From NCBI GenBank assembly GCA_046155365.1, contig JBJXFH010000152.1, forward strand, positions 1-64,000: a DNA stretch of 64,000 nt, read 5' to 3'. The notes beneath the pieces were generated by a model that worked only from the letters and a program-made list of their open reading frames with translations, did not search any database and had not been told where the DNA came from. Below are positions 33,326 to 41,639 of this stretch, in pieces. The translations under genes were made by a program, and so were the position numbers. The stretch comes from CAIXPF01 sp046155365 (GTDB taxonomy: Bacteria > Actinomycetota > Acidimicrobiia > Acidimicrobiales > CAIXPF01). Positions within the stretch are counted from its first letter, which is position 1, and each line of letters starts with the position of its first letter.

Positions 33326-34308
33326 CCACCGATCCCCAGCCCGCCGGTTCCGATGTGCGAGACGTCGTCATCATCGGTTCGGGTCCCGCCGGGCTCACCG
33401 CTGCGGTCTATACCGCCCGCGCCAACCTCCAGCCGGTGGTACTTGAGGGGGAACTTTCCAGCACCTCGGATCAGCCCGGCGGACAACTCATGCTCACCAC
33501 CGAGGTGGAGAACTTCCCCGGTTTCCCGGAGGGGGTGATGGGACCGGATCTCATGTCGCGGATGCGGGCCCAAGCTGAGCGTTTCGGTGCCGATCTGCGA
33601 CCGGTCCGCGTCTCCCGGGTGCAACTCGATGTGCACCCCTTCGAAGTTTGGGTGGGGGACCCCGACGGTGAGCCCACCCTGCGAGCGTCCAGCATCATCG
33701 TGGCCACCGGGGCCCGCTCCCTCATGCTGGGCCTGCCCAACGAAGCTCGGCTCCTGGGCTACGGCGTCTCCACCTGCGCCACCTGCGACGGCTTCTTCTT
33801 CCGGGACCGTGACATTGCGGTGGTTGGCGGCGGGGACTCCGCAGTGGAAGAAGCAACCTTCCTCACCAAGTTCGCCCGCACCGTCACCATCGTCCATCGG
33901 CGGGATTCGCTGCGGGCGTCCAAGATCATGGCGGACCGGGCCATGGCCAACCAGAAGATTCGTTTCCTGTGGAACAGCACGGTGACCGACGTCATCGGCG
34001 ACAAGGCCGTTGACCGCCTCGAGGTGGAAAATCTCCTCACCGGTGAGCGCTCCCATCTAGAGGTCACCGGCCTGTTCGTCGCCATTGGCCATCGACCCAA
34101 CACGGACCTGTTCAAGGGCCAGTTGGACATGGAGGACAGCGGTTACCTCCGGACCCAGCCCGGCTCCTCCCGCACCAATGTGGACGGCGTGTTCGCCTGC
34201 GGGGACGTACAGGACTCCACCTACCGTCAGGCCATCACCGCCGCCGGTTCCGGATGCATGGCGGCCATTGACGCCGAACGTTGGCTCGAGCACACGCAGC
34301 ATTCCTGA
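33322..34308 (+). CDS. trxB: thioredoxin-disulfide reductase
   Basis: 328 residues from the ATG at 33322, preceded by AAGGAG. FAD-binding GSGPAGLTAAVYTARA lies near residue 19, the redox-active CATC at residues 152-155, and the NADPH-binding GGGDSAVEEATFL near 169. The second FAD motif is GVFACGDVQD. It passes electrons from NADPH to thioredoxin, encoded next. Order sigma/anti-sigma/trxB/trxA matches the mycobacterial origin region. Confidence 0.97.
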   Translation: MTTDPQPAGSDVRDVVIIGSGPAGLTAAVYTARANLQPVVLEGELSSTSDQPGGQLMLTTEVENFPGFPEGVMGPDLMSRMRAQAERFGADLRPVRVSRVQLDVHPFEVWVGDPDGEPTLRASSIIVATGARSLMLGLPNEARLLGYGVSTCATCDGFFFRDRDIAVVGGGDSAVEEATFLTKFARTVTIVHRRDSLRASKIMADRAMANQKIRFLWNSTVTDVIGDKAVDRLEVENLLTGERSHLEVTGLFVAIGHRPNTDLFKGQLDMEDSGYLRTQPGSSRTNVDGVFACGDVQDSTYRQAITAAGSGCMAAIDAERWLEHTQHS

Positions 34309-34466
34309 CCACCGGGGAATGCCGCCACTGCCGATCGCGTTGAGACCAGCAGTCCCCGCGACCACGGTCCGGTCCCGGCATATCGCTGGTCCGGGCGGGC
34401 GTTCGCACTAGACCATCAACCGGCCCCCACTCCGGCGGGTCCGTACCAGCAAACCAGGAGGCCCTC

Positions 34467-34793
34467 ATGGGCGAGTACACCAGCACCGTCTCCGACGCCA
34501 CGTTCGACGAGACCATCAAGGCGTCCACCGAGCCGGTGCTCGTGGACTTCTGGGCCGAGTGGTGCGGGCCCTGCAAAATGATCGCCCCGGTTCTTGACGA
34601 GATCGCCGCCGAAAAGGCCGGTTCACTGAAGATCGCCAAGCTCAACGTGGACGAGAACCCCACCATCGCTCGCCGGTTCGAGGTCATGAGCATCCCCACG
34701 CTGATCCTGTTCAAGGACGGCGAGCCGGCGAAGCGGATCGTGGGTGCCAAGGGCAAGGCCGCCCTGCTGGCAGATCTGGCCGAGTTTCTCTGA
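34467..34793 (+). CDS. trxA: thioredoxin
   Basis: 108 residues, normal for thioredoxin. The active site WCGPCK is at residues 32-37. The cis-Pro segment is SIPTLILFKDGEPAKRIVGA. A strong AGGAGG-like site lies at 34457-34462, upstream of the ATG at 34467. It is reduced by TrxB, whose gene is 158 bp upstream. A strong hairpin terminator follows at 34831. Confidence 0.97.
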   Translation: MGEYTSTVSDATFDETIKASTEPVLVDFWAEWCGPCKMIAPVLDEIAAEKAGSLKIAKLNVDENPTIARRFEVMSIPTLILFKDGEPAKRIVGAKGKAALLADLAEFL

Positions 34794-34830
34794 TCACCAC
34801 AGGCCGGGCTGAGTCCGGCTTCCTGCTTCT

Positions 34831-34870
34831 GCGGCCGCACCTGTTCCCAACGGGTGCGGCCGCTCTCGTT
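34831..34870 (+). terminator. rho-independent-type terminator after trxA
   Basis: GCGGCCGCACC (34831-34841) pairs perfectly with GGTGCGGCCGC (34853-34863) around an 11-base loop. tctcgtttt follows. Confidence 0.8.
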
Positions 34871-34979
34871 TTCCGCAGGTCACGGCAAGTCACCAGCCAA
34901 TCGGCCGGGGAATGAGCAACCTCTTTCTGAGGGCAAAGCGGCGCTAGCGTCGGTGCGTGCCTGCGCCTCGGAGTGGCCG

Positions 34980-36029
34980 ATGATGTCGTGGACCTTGGCC
35001 CTCGGGGCGCAGGGTGACGCCGTGGCTGATCTGCAGTTGCGGCTCCACGCGCTGGGTCTGGCCTTCGAGCACGCCGGGGATCCGCCGGGCCTGTACGGCC
35101 CCGGCACCCGGGCGGCGTTGACCTTGTTCCAGCAGCGCTACGGCCTCGAGGTCGACGGGGTGTGCGGCGAGCTCACATGGTCGGTTCTGGTTGAAGCCGG
35201 ATACCAACTGGGGGATCGCCAGCTTTACCTTCGCCACCCGATGATGCGCGGTGATGACATCGCAGACCTGCAAGGCCGACTTGGAGCGTTGGGCTTCGAT
35301 GCCGGCAAGGCCGATGGGATCTTCGGTCCGCTCACCGCGGCCGCCCTGGCCGAATTCCAACGCAACGTGGGCCTCACCGCTGATGGCATCGGGGGCCGGG
35401 AGTCGGTCGCCGCGCTGCAGCGCCTGGGTGTGGCACGCACCGGCGCCCTCATGGTCAACCTGGTCCGGGAGCGGGAGCAATTCCGCATCACCCCTCCCGA
35501 CCTCGCCGGTCGTCGGGTGGTCATCGGACACGGCGGTGACCTCGGCGCGCTGGTGCAGGCCCTGCAGCGATACCTCCGGGAATGTGCCGCCGTGGTCCTC
35601 AGCGTCCACCACCCTGATGGCTCGGTTCAGGCCCGCATGGCGAACGACTTCGGCGCCGACGTCTATCTCGGCGTCCGGGTCAGCCCCGTGGCCGCCAACC
35701 GTGTGTCCTACTTCCAGGGTGTGAAGTTCTGGTCGGAGCCCGGGCTGACACTGGCCCAGACGGTTGCGGCCAAGCTCAGCTCGGTGACCGACAGCCCCGC
35801 CCAGGTGACCGGGATGCGCTTGCCCGTGCTCCGGGAGACCCGGATGCCAGCGGTGGTGGCCGAAATCGGGCCCGCTGCAGCCATCGTGGCGGCCACTGAG
35901 CAGTGCGCCGAATCCTTCTCGCTGGCCCTGGTCAGCTGGGCGCAAGACCCCCAACGGGTGCTGCTACCCCCGCCCTCACCGTTGGCCATAGATCCCGGGT
36001 TCAGTGATCAACCTTCGATCCAACGTTGA
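34980..36029 (+). CDS. cwlM: CwlM-like protein: two peptidoglycan-binding domains and a degenerate amidase domain
   Basis: 349 residues from the ATG at 34980, preceded by GGAG at a good distance; an adjacent ATG at 34983 is equivalent. Two PG_binding_1 repeats cover about residues 8-70 and 85-150 (GDAVADLQLRLHALGL, GDDIADLQGRLGALGF). An amidase_3-like domain follows (VVIGHGGD ... LRETRMPAVVAEIGP). No signal peptide is seen, as in mycobacterial CwlM, a cytoplasmic regulator of peptidoglycan synthesis controlled by PknB. The second zinc-histidine motif, normally SIHxN, reads LGVRVSP here, so hydrolase activity looks unlikely. The position after trxA and before parB matches Rv3915. Confidence 0.85.
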   Translation: MMSWTLALGAQGDAVADLQLRLHALGLAFEHAGDPPGLYGPGTRAALTLFQQRYGLEVDGVCGELTWSVLVEAGYQLGDRQLYLRHPMMRGDDIADLQGRLGALGFDAGKADGIFGPLTAAALAEFQRNVGLTADGIGGRESVAALQRLGVARTGALMVNLVREREQFRITPPDLAGRRVVIGHGGDLGALVQALQRYLRECAAVVLSVHHPDGSVQARMANDFGADVYLGVRVSPVAANRVSYFQGVKFWSEPGLTLAQTVAAKLSSVTDSPAQVTGMRLPVLRETRMPAVVAEIGPAAAIVAATEQCAESFSLALVSWAQDPQRVLLPPPSPLAIDPGFSDQPSIQR

Positions 36030-36057
36030 CGCCCTTCACCCCTCGCCACCGTTACGC

Positions 36058-36084
36058 ACAGCTTTAGACACAAGCTGTGGATAA
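36058..36084 (-). promoter_or_regulatory. perfect DnaA box with adjoining hairpin
   Basis: The minus-strand sequence at 36076-36084 is TTATCCACA, identical to the classical DnaA box. ACAGCTT (36058-36064) and AAGCTGT (36072-36078) form a 7-bp inverted repeat overlapping it. It sits between the convergent cwlM-like and parB genes. The hairpin could also act as a short terminator, but there is no T-run. Confidence 0.6.
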
Positions 36085-36089
36085 CCCAT

Positions 36090-37154
36090 TCAGCCTTCAG
36101 GGATGATCAACCTGAAGATGCGCTCGAGGTCCGCGATGTCCGCAAACTCAATCGTGAGACGCCCGCGCGACCTGGTGCTGGTGATGCGGACCGTGGTATC
36201 CAGGTAGTCCCCCAGCAGCTGCTCAACCTCTACCAGACCGGCAGGAGGAGGCACCCCAATGTCCGCCGCCGCCGGAACCGTCGGACCGGAAGCCACCTGG
36301 CCACTACCGGTAACCGCCGGCTCTTGCCGGTCAAGATCAATGACCGCGGTCGCACCACCCGGCGAAGAAGCCGAGGCACCTGCCGCTTCCGGGGAGACGA
36401 ACGGCGGAGCCTCAGACCCGCTACCGGGGACCACGCCTGGTTCCACCGTCGCCGGCTCAACCGGCCCCCGAACCTCCAAGATCACCGGTTCCTGGCTCCG
36501 GCGAACCGCCTCCTCGACCTGCCGGACGGTCCAGGACTCATCGGCCACCTGACGGGCCAGACGTTCCTGCAACGAGCGATCCGGGGTGCTCAACAGCGCC
36601 CGGGCGTGACCGGCGCTGAGGCGGCCATCGGCCAACAGTCGTTGGGTCGACGTCGGCAGCTGTAACAGGCGCAACGTGTTGGCCACCGCCGAGCGGCTCT
36701 TGCCCACCCGGGCCGCCACCTGCTCCTGGGTCATGCCGAAATCTTCCATCAGCTGCTGATAGGCCGCTGCTTCCTCCAACGCACTCAGGTCGGCACGATG
36801 CAGGTTCTCCACCAACGCTTGTTCCAGAGCGGCACGGTCATCGGCCGGTCTGACAATGGCAGGAATAGTGCTCAGGCCCGCCTTACGAGCGGCCCGCCAG
36901 CGCCGCTCCCCTGCCACCAGCTCGTACAGGTCCCCTTCCACTTCGCGCAGCAGCACCGGCTGGAGCACGCCGAGCTCCCGGATGGACTCGCTCAGGGCCA
37001 CGATGGACGCCTCATCGAAGTGCACCCTGGGCTGGTACCGGTTGGGCTCAATGGCCGCCAACGGCACCTCTCGGAAGACGTCGTGGCCGACGGCCGCCAA
37101 GTCACTGGGGATCAGGGCTCCCAGGCCGCGCCCCAGGCCGCTACGACGTGACAC
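36090..37154 (-). CDS. parB: chromosome partitioning protein ParB
   Basis: 354 residues. The GTG at 37154 is chosen because GGGAGG lies upstream and the product begins VSRRSGLGRGLGALIP, the usual ParB opening. The CTP-binding GERRWRAA motif is at 82-89, with ENLHRADLSALEEAAAY following. The helix-turn-helix that reads parS is MTQEQVAARVGKSRSAVANTLRLLQLP. A Pro/Ala/Val-rich linker leads to the C-terminal dimer domain (VEVEQLLGDYLDTTVRI). It overlaps parA by 14 bp. It loads at the two parS sites just upstream of parA and moves origins with ParA. Confidence 0.96.
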   Translation of the reverse strand: MSRRSGLGRGLGALIPSDLAAVGHDVFREVPLAAIEPNRYQPRVHFDEASIVALSESIRELGVLQPVLLREVEGDLYELVAGERRWRAARKAGLSTIPAIVRPADDRAALEQALVENLHRADLSALEEAAAYQQLMEDFGMTQEQVAARVGKSRSAVANTLRLLQLPTSTQRLLADGRLSAGHARALLSTPDRSLQERLARQVADESWTVRQVEEAVRRSQEPVILEVRGPVEPATVEPGVVPGSGSEAPPFVSPEAAGASASSPGGATAVIDLDRQEPAVTGSGQVASGPTVPAAADIGVPPPAGLVEVEQLLGDYLDTTVRITSTRSRGRLTIEFADIADLERIFRLIIPEG

Positions 37155-37920
37155 CGCTGACCTCCCGTGCCAGATTCCGGTAAGCGATGGCGCCCCGCGA
37201 GGACGGGTCGAACACGGTGATGGGCTGCCCATAAGAAGGGGCTTCGGACAGCCGGACGGTGCGTGGAATCACGTTGCGGCAGACCCGATCACCGAAGTGG
37301 GAGCGCACCTCCTTGGCCACTTGCTCGGACAGATTCGTCCGGGCGTCATACATGACCAGGACCAGGGACCGGACCTCAAGTTCGGGGTTGAGGTTCTTCT
37401 TCACCAGATCCACGTTCCGCAGCAGCTGACCCAGGCCTTCCAGGGCGTAGTACTCGCACTGGATCGGCACCAGCACCTCGCTCGCCGCCGCCAGCCCGTT
37501 GACGGTGAGCAGGCCCAGCGACGGCGGACAATCGATTAGCACGTACTGGTAATCCGAGCGCAGCGGGTCAATCGCTCGACGGAGCCGCATCTCCCGGGAG
37601 AACACGTGCACCAATTCGACTTCAGCGCCAGCCAGCTCCAGGTTCGCCGGAGCGACGAAGAGATTCCGCACTGAGGAGGCCTCGATGCAATCTTCCAGCG
37701 GTGCCTCCCGGAGGAGCACGTCATACATCGACACCTCAACGGACCAGGGGTTGAGTCCCAGCCCGGTTGAGGCATTCCCCTGCGGATCGAGGTCGATAAT
37801 GAGGGTGCGGAACCCGAGTTCGGCGAGAGAAGCCCCGAGGTTGACGGTGGTGGTGGTCTTGCCCACGCCCCCCTTCTGGTTCGCGACCGCGATCACTCGC
37901 GGGAGAGGGTAGTCAGTCAT
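37141..37920 (-). CDS. parA: chromosome partitioning ATPase ParA (Soj-like)
   Basis: 259 residues. The deviant Walker A KGGVGKTTTTVNLGASLAELG is at about 16-36, and the Walker A' block reads LIIDLDPQGNASTGLG. YVLIDCPPSLGLLTVNGL completes the ATPase site. It drives segregation of ParB-parS complexes through ATP-dependent DNA binding. The ATG at 37920 is followed by MTDYPLPRVIAVANQ. The upstream 228 bp contains both parS sites. Confidence 0.97.
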   Translation of the reverse strand: MTDYPLPRVIAVANQKGGVGKTTTTVNLGASLAELGFRTLIIDLDPQGNASTGLGLNPWSVEVSMYDVLLREAPLEDCIEASSVRNLFVAPANLELAGAEVELVHVFSREMRLRRAIDPLRSDYQYVLIDCPPSLGLLTVNGLAAASEVLVPIQCEYYALEGLGQLLRNVDLVKKNLNPELEVRSLVLVMYDARTNLSEQVAKEVRSHFGDRVCRNVIPRTVRLSEAPSYGQPITVFDPSSRGAIAYRNLAREVSGVTS

Positions 37921-38041
37921 CCAGATCTCCAGCCTTGCCCGAAACCGGCGTGCGCCTCACCGGGCAGCTCGGAATCGGGGACGGCGTGAGCTTAGCGACC
38001 CATTCCAAGCTCCCCCGGTACCCTTCCGCACCCGCTCGCGT

Positions 38042-38057
38042 TGTTTCACGTGAAACA
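38042..38057. promoter_or_regulatory. parS site
   Basis: TGTTTCACGTGAAACA, a perfect 16-bp palindrome identical to the consensus ParB-binding site. It lies 122 bp upstream of parA. Confidence 0.97.
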
Positions 38058-38106
38058 TCGCGACCGGGAGGGATTCAGGGCTCCGGGAGGCCCAATCGGC
38101 CGGGAA

Positions 38107-38122
38107 TGTTTCACGTGAAACA
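38107..38122. promoter_or_regulatory. second parS site
   Basis: A second perfect TGTTTCACGTGAAACA copy, 65 bp from the first in the rsmG-parA gap. Confidence 0.97.
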
Positions 38123-38148
38123 TTTTCCACCGGCCTGCCGCCCACTGC

Positions 38149-38799
38149 CTACTGGAACAGCGGCCGTTTGGCGGGCATCCCGTCCCGCCGCGGCACACGC
38201 TGCGGGCATGACGTCAGCGCCTCGAACACCACGAAGCGCGGTGAGTCCGAAGGAAGTGCGATCTCCCGACGTACCAGCCCTAGCTCAGCCAGGGGCTTCG
38301 TCGGCCACCGCTCGCTGGTGACGACCAGCTCCTGGGGGGGCTCACTGACCACCAACACGCCGGACACCCGCAGGAACGGGGCACCGCATTCAGCGGTCAC
38401 AGCCGGCGCTCCGAAGCTTCGGGCTACCACCGCATCGTGCTGGTGGCGCAATCCCGGCATCCGACCGGCGTCCTCAGCCCGGGCCTCAACGACCGTCGCC
38501 CGCTCGGACCAGCCCGCCTGCTCAACACAGTCAGCCAAGAACAGGCACCGCCGGTGGTTCGCCTCCAGCAAGGTGAGCCGAACCTCCGGAAGTGCAGCCA
38601 AAAGAATCAGCCCGGGTACCCCGCCCCCGGCTCCCAAATCCAGCACTAACCCACTGGTGGGTACGAGCCCCGCGAAACCAAGGGCGTGGCTGAGGTGAAC
38701 CTCGAGGGGCCCCGGGCCGAGAAATCCCCTGGTCCGGCTCTCCTCCAAGAAGGCAAGCACCATCCGCTCATCCTCAGGGAGCAAGCTGTGCGCCCTCAC
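38149..38799 (-). CDS. rsmG: 16S rRNA (guanine527-N7)-methyltransferase RsmG
   Basis: 216 residues from a GTG at 38799. The SAM-binding motif VLDLGAGGGVPGLILLAALP lies near residue 52, and EANHRRCLFLADCV is the conserved following strand and helix. VVARSFGAPAVTAECGAPFL is typical of GidB/RsmG. It methylates G527 of 16S rRNA; loss causes low-level streptomycin resistance in other bacteria. It lies between the parS sites and jag in the conserved origin-side cluster. Confidence 0.93.
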   Translation of the reverse strand: MRAHSLLPEDERMVLAFLEESRTRGFLGPGPLEVHLSHALGFAGLVPTSGLVLDLGAGGGVPGLILLAALPEVRLTLLEANHRRCLFLADCVEQAGWSERATVVEARAEDAGRMPGLRHQHDAVVARSFGAPAVTAECGAPFLRVSGVLVVSEPPQELVVTSERWPTKPLAELGLVRREIALPSDSPRFVVFEALTSCPQRVPRRDGMPAKRPLFQ

Positions 38800-38837
38800 G
38801 CTGTTGACCCGACCCGGGCCACCGCACCCGGGTTCAT

Positions 38838-39848
38838 CTAAGCCCGGGGGACGATGACCACCCGGCGCCGTGGGTCCTCGCCCTCAGAAAGAGTGGCCAC
38901 ACCTTCGAGGGTGCCGACGATGTCGTGGACCACCTTGCGGTCCGCCGAGTTCATGGGCTCCAGTGCTTTGGCCACACCGCTGCGCTGAACCTCCTCAGCC
39001 AGCTTGACGGCGAACCGCTCCAGCGCTTCGCGGCGCCGCTGCCGGTAACCGCCGATGTCGATGCGGAGCCGGCTCTCACCGCGGCCGCCGCTCCGGCGTT
39101 GGGCCACGACCCGAGCCAGTTCCTGCACCGCGTCCAGCACCGCCGCTTTCGGACCGATAAGCATGCCCAGGTCGGCGCCGGTTACCTGGACCTCGTCGTA
39201 ATGATCGTCAACGGTCACCGATCCAACCGTGGCCTGGACACCGAAGGCGCCCACCAGCCCGGTTACGAAATCGACCGCATGCTCGGTTTGGCGTCCGTCA
39301 TCGGAAGGAACCTGATCTCGGGCCTCGTCGTTCACTGTTTGCTCCGGTTCCTCATTCGAAGGTGGCTCATGGCGAGCCCCAGCGGATTGTGCGATTCGAG
39401 CCCCGGCGGGCGGGGCGGTGCTCCCGGCGCCAGCACCAGTGCGGTCGGCGTCGCGCTTGCGATCGGACTGTCGGTCCTCGCCCGAGGCCCCATCTCGTCG
39501 GGGGCGCTGTTGGTTGCCCCGGGTACGGGGGGCACCACCCGAAGCGGATCCGGCCCGCTCCCCACCCCCGGCGTTATCCCGAGCCGGTTGCGGGGCGGCA
39601 GCGCTGTTGTCTCGATCCTTGTCCCGATCTTTGTCCCGACGCCGGTCACGACGCTCGGGCTTGGGCCGCGGATGCGTGGGACGGATACGGGCCCGCACCC
39701 GGGCCTCACCCTTCAAGCGCCCGAAGATGCCGGACCGGGGTTCGGCCAGGACCTCGAACTCTGCCTGGAGCTCATCCACGCCCAAGTGGTCAAGCGCTCG
39801 TTCCTTGGCCTCGGCAACGCTCTTACCGGTGACTTCCACCCACTCCAC
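38838..39848 (-). CDS. jag: Jag/KhpB RNA-binding protein (Jag-N, KH, R3H)
   Basis: 336 residues from an ATG at 39848. A Jag-N domain (residues 1-50: MEWVEVTGKSVAEAKERALDH) is followed by a very long charged disordered linker (about 55-190; RRDRRRDKDRDKDRDNSAAA and similar). A KH domain (ADLGMLIGPKAAVLDAVQELA) and an R3H domain (MNSADRKVVHDIVGTLEGV) follow. KhpB binds RNA with KhpA and is linked to cell division and elongation control. The linker is much longer than in typical members. Only 3 bp separate it from yidC. Confidence 0.93.
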   Translation of the reverse strand: MEWVEVTGKSVAEAKERALDHLGVDELQAEFEVLAEPRSGIFGRLKGEARVRARIRPTHPRPKPERRDRRRDKDRDKDRDNSAAAPQPARDNAGGGERAGSASGGAPRTRGNQQRPRRDGASGEDRQSDRKRDADRTGAGAGSTAPPAGARIAQSAGARHEPPSNEEPEQTVNDEARDQVPSDDGRQTEHAVDFVTGLVGAFGVQATVGSVTVDDHYDEVQVTGADLGMLIGPKAAVLDAVQELARVVAQRRSGGRGESRLRIDIGGYRQRRREALERFAVKLAEEVQRSGVAKALEPMNSADRKVVHDIVGTLEGVATLSEGEDPRRRVVIVPRA

Positions 39849-39851
39849 GAT

Positions 39852-41000
39852 TTACTTCCTCCGCTTGTCGCGGGGGCCATCGTGCTTCGCCGAGCCACCA
39901 ACCCCGCCGTTAGAACTTGCAGCATCCCCTGTTGGGGTGGCCGGACCGTTGGGTACCCGACGGCGTGGTCGCTCACCGGTGGCCGAACCTTTGGCCGGAC
40001 CCGCTGTTGAGGTGTTGCGCCGCCCAGGAGCGGGCGAACGAGGCCGATCGGCGGCGGACTTGCCCTTGGCCGGTGTGGCACGACCTGAGGTGGGAGCCTT
40101 ACGAGCGCCATTGGATCCCGAACTGGTACCAGCAGAGGGCTTGACGGTCTTTGCCGAGCCGCCCGATGTAGATGGATTCGATGGCTTGGCCGGCTTGGCT
40201 TTCACATCGATGACCGCACTGGCCTCACCGTCACGCTTCTTGCCAAAGCCCAGCATCCCCATGTTGTAGAACCGGTGGGAGATGTAGCCCTGCGTGGCCA
40301 GCCGACACACGTTGGACGTCACCCAGTACACGCTCAGAGCTGCCGGGAACCACAGGGCGGTGAGCGAGAACACTGGGATGACCCGCATCATCATCTTCTG
40401 TTGCGGGCTCATGGCGTCAGTGCTTCGACCCGAAACTTGGATCTGTTGCAAGAACGAGGTACTGACCCACAGGGCAATCAGCACCAGGTAGGGCAGGGCC
40501 ACGATAAAGCCCCGGTCCTTGAGGGCGTTCAGCGGGCTCTTCTCCAGATCAAAGCCGAGGAACAGCATCTCTTTGGCGTTGTCCAGAGCCTGGTACAACT
40601 CTGTGCTGGTGGAAAGGTTGTCGGGCGCGAACGTGCCGTTAGCCCCGATCTTGGTGATGCCCTTCACCACCTGAAACAGCACCAGGAAGATGGGCATCTG
40701 GATCAGCAGGGGCAAACAGCTGCCCATGGGATTGATGTCGTTCTCCCGATAGAACTGCAACATCTCCTGATTGAGTTGTTGCCGGTCATGCTTGAACTCC
40801 TGCTGGATGCGGCGCATGTCCGGCTGGAGGCGCTGCATGGCCATCATCGATTTCGTGCCCTTGAGCGTCAACGGTGTCACCACCGCCATCACCGCCAAGG
40901 TCAGCAGGATGATCGCCCCGCCGAAGGAATTGGTGAGCGCGAAGAAAAACGCCAACACCGACGACAACCCCTCGATGAGGGGATCGAACATATCGAACAT
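39852..41000 (-). CDS. yidC: membrane protein insertase YidC
   Basis: 382 residues from an ATG at 41000. The first helix is near residue 15, and the hydrophilic-groove segment (LTLKGTKSMMAMQRLQPDMRRIQQEFKHDRQQLNQEML) is typical. PMGSCLPLLIQMPIFLVLFQVVKG and LPYLVLIALWVSTSFLQQIQV are further membrane parts, followed by LTALWFPAALSVYWVTSNVCRLATQGY. The C-terminal 120 residues are basic and low in complexity (KPAKPSNPSTSGGSAKTVKPS). Such tails bind ribosomes in some YidC proteins. It inserts membrane proteins. yidD follows directly upstream in the operon. Confidence 0.95.
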   Translation of the reverse strand: MFDMFDPLIEGLSSVLAFFFALTNSFGGAIILLTLAVMAVVTPLTLKGTKSMMAMQRLQPDMRRIQQEFKHDRQQLNQEMLQFYRENDINPMGSCLPLLIQMPIFLVLFQVVKGITKIGANGTFAPDNLSTSTELYQALDNAKEMLFLGFDLEKSPLNALKDRGFIVALPYLVLIALWVSTSFLQQIQVSGRSTDAMSPQQKMMMRVIPVFSLTALWFPAALSVYWVTSNVCRLATQGYISHRFYNMGMLGFGKKRDGEASAVIDVKAKPAKPSNPSTSGGSAKTVKPSAGTSSGSNGARKAPTSGRATPAKGKSAADRPRSPAPGRRNTSTAGPAKGSATGERPRRRVPNGPATPTGDAASSNGGVGGSAKHDGPRDKRRK

Positions 41001-41258
41001 CTACCTGACCTTCCGGAGAGCGGACGGGACCGGGTCCTCGCCATGGGGGCCCCAGGGGTGGCAACGGGCTAGGCGACGGCTACCCAGCCATCCACCCCGC
41101 AACAAGCCGTGGCGCTCCAGGGCTTCGAGCATGTAGGCCGAACAGGACGGCACAAACCGGCAAGGCGACGGACGCCAAGCGAACAGCAACTGGTAACCCT
41201 CAACCAGAGCGATGATCAAACGAGCGCCCATCCCAGGACGAGGAGCGGCGTTGCTCAC
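41001..41258 (-). CDS. yidD: membrane protein insertion efficiency factor YidD
   Basis: 85 residues from a GTG at 41258. The family core RPSPCRFVPSCSAYMLEALERHGLLRG, with three Cys in the conserved spacing, and RLARCHPWGPHGEDPVP are complete. It sits between rnpA (9-bp gap) and yidC (adjacent), as in most bacteria. It aids YidC-dependent insertion at the inner membrane. Confidence 0.96.
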   Translation of the reverse strand: MSNAAPRPGMGARLIIALVEGYQLLFAWRPSPCRFVPSCSAYMLEALERHGLLRGGWLGSRRLARCHPWGPHGEDPVPSALRKVR

Positions 41259-41267
41259 GAACGCTCC

Positions 41268-41639
41268 TCATGCTCCCCGGTGAGCGGAACCGCCGTCACG
41301 GGGCGCGACCGAGGCCACGGCACCGTGCACCATCCGTTGCACCTCGCCGAACGGTACCGACGTCAACTCCGGCCCCGCGCTGAACAGATAGTCACCAGCG
41401 TGCAGAGCATGGGGTTGCTCGCGGTCAAGATCGAACAGCACGGCCCGCAAGCGACGGCGAATTCGATTGCGCGTCACCGCGTTACCCGACTTCCGGCTGA
41501 TGGCATATGCCACCCGGGTGCGCGTCGAAGAGGTTGACGACTCTGGACCCACGTAGCGCAAGCGAACGAGCCCACAACGCGCCCTACGACCCGAGGCCAG
41601 GCGAGCAAAGGAATCCCGGTCGCTCAGCGGCTCTATCAA
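41268..41639 (-). CDS. rnpA: ribonuclease P protein component
   Basis: 123 residues. The RNR signature SGNAVTRNRIRRRLRAVL is present. The protein stabilises RNase P RNA for tRNA 5' processing. The start is a TTG at 41639 that overlaps the rpmH stop as TTGA, so translation is probably coupled to L34. The product begins IEPLSDRDSFARLASGRRA, aligning with the usual N-terminus. The C-terminal part is short of long extensions. Confidence 0.93.
   Translation of the reverse strand: MIEPLSDRDSFARLASGRRARCGLVRLRYVGPESSTSSTRTRVAYAISRKSGNAVTRNRIRRRLRAVLFDLDREQPHALHAGDYLFSAGPELTSVPFGEVQRMVHGAVASVAPRDGGSAHRGA

Noticed and set aside
34309..34466. possible riboswitch or small RNA between trxB and trxA
   Set aside because: 158 bp without a convincing hairpin or known motif.
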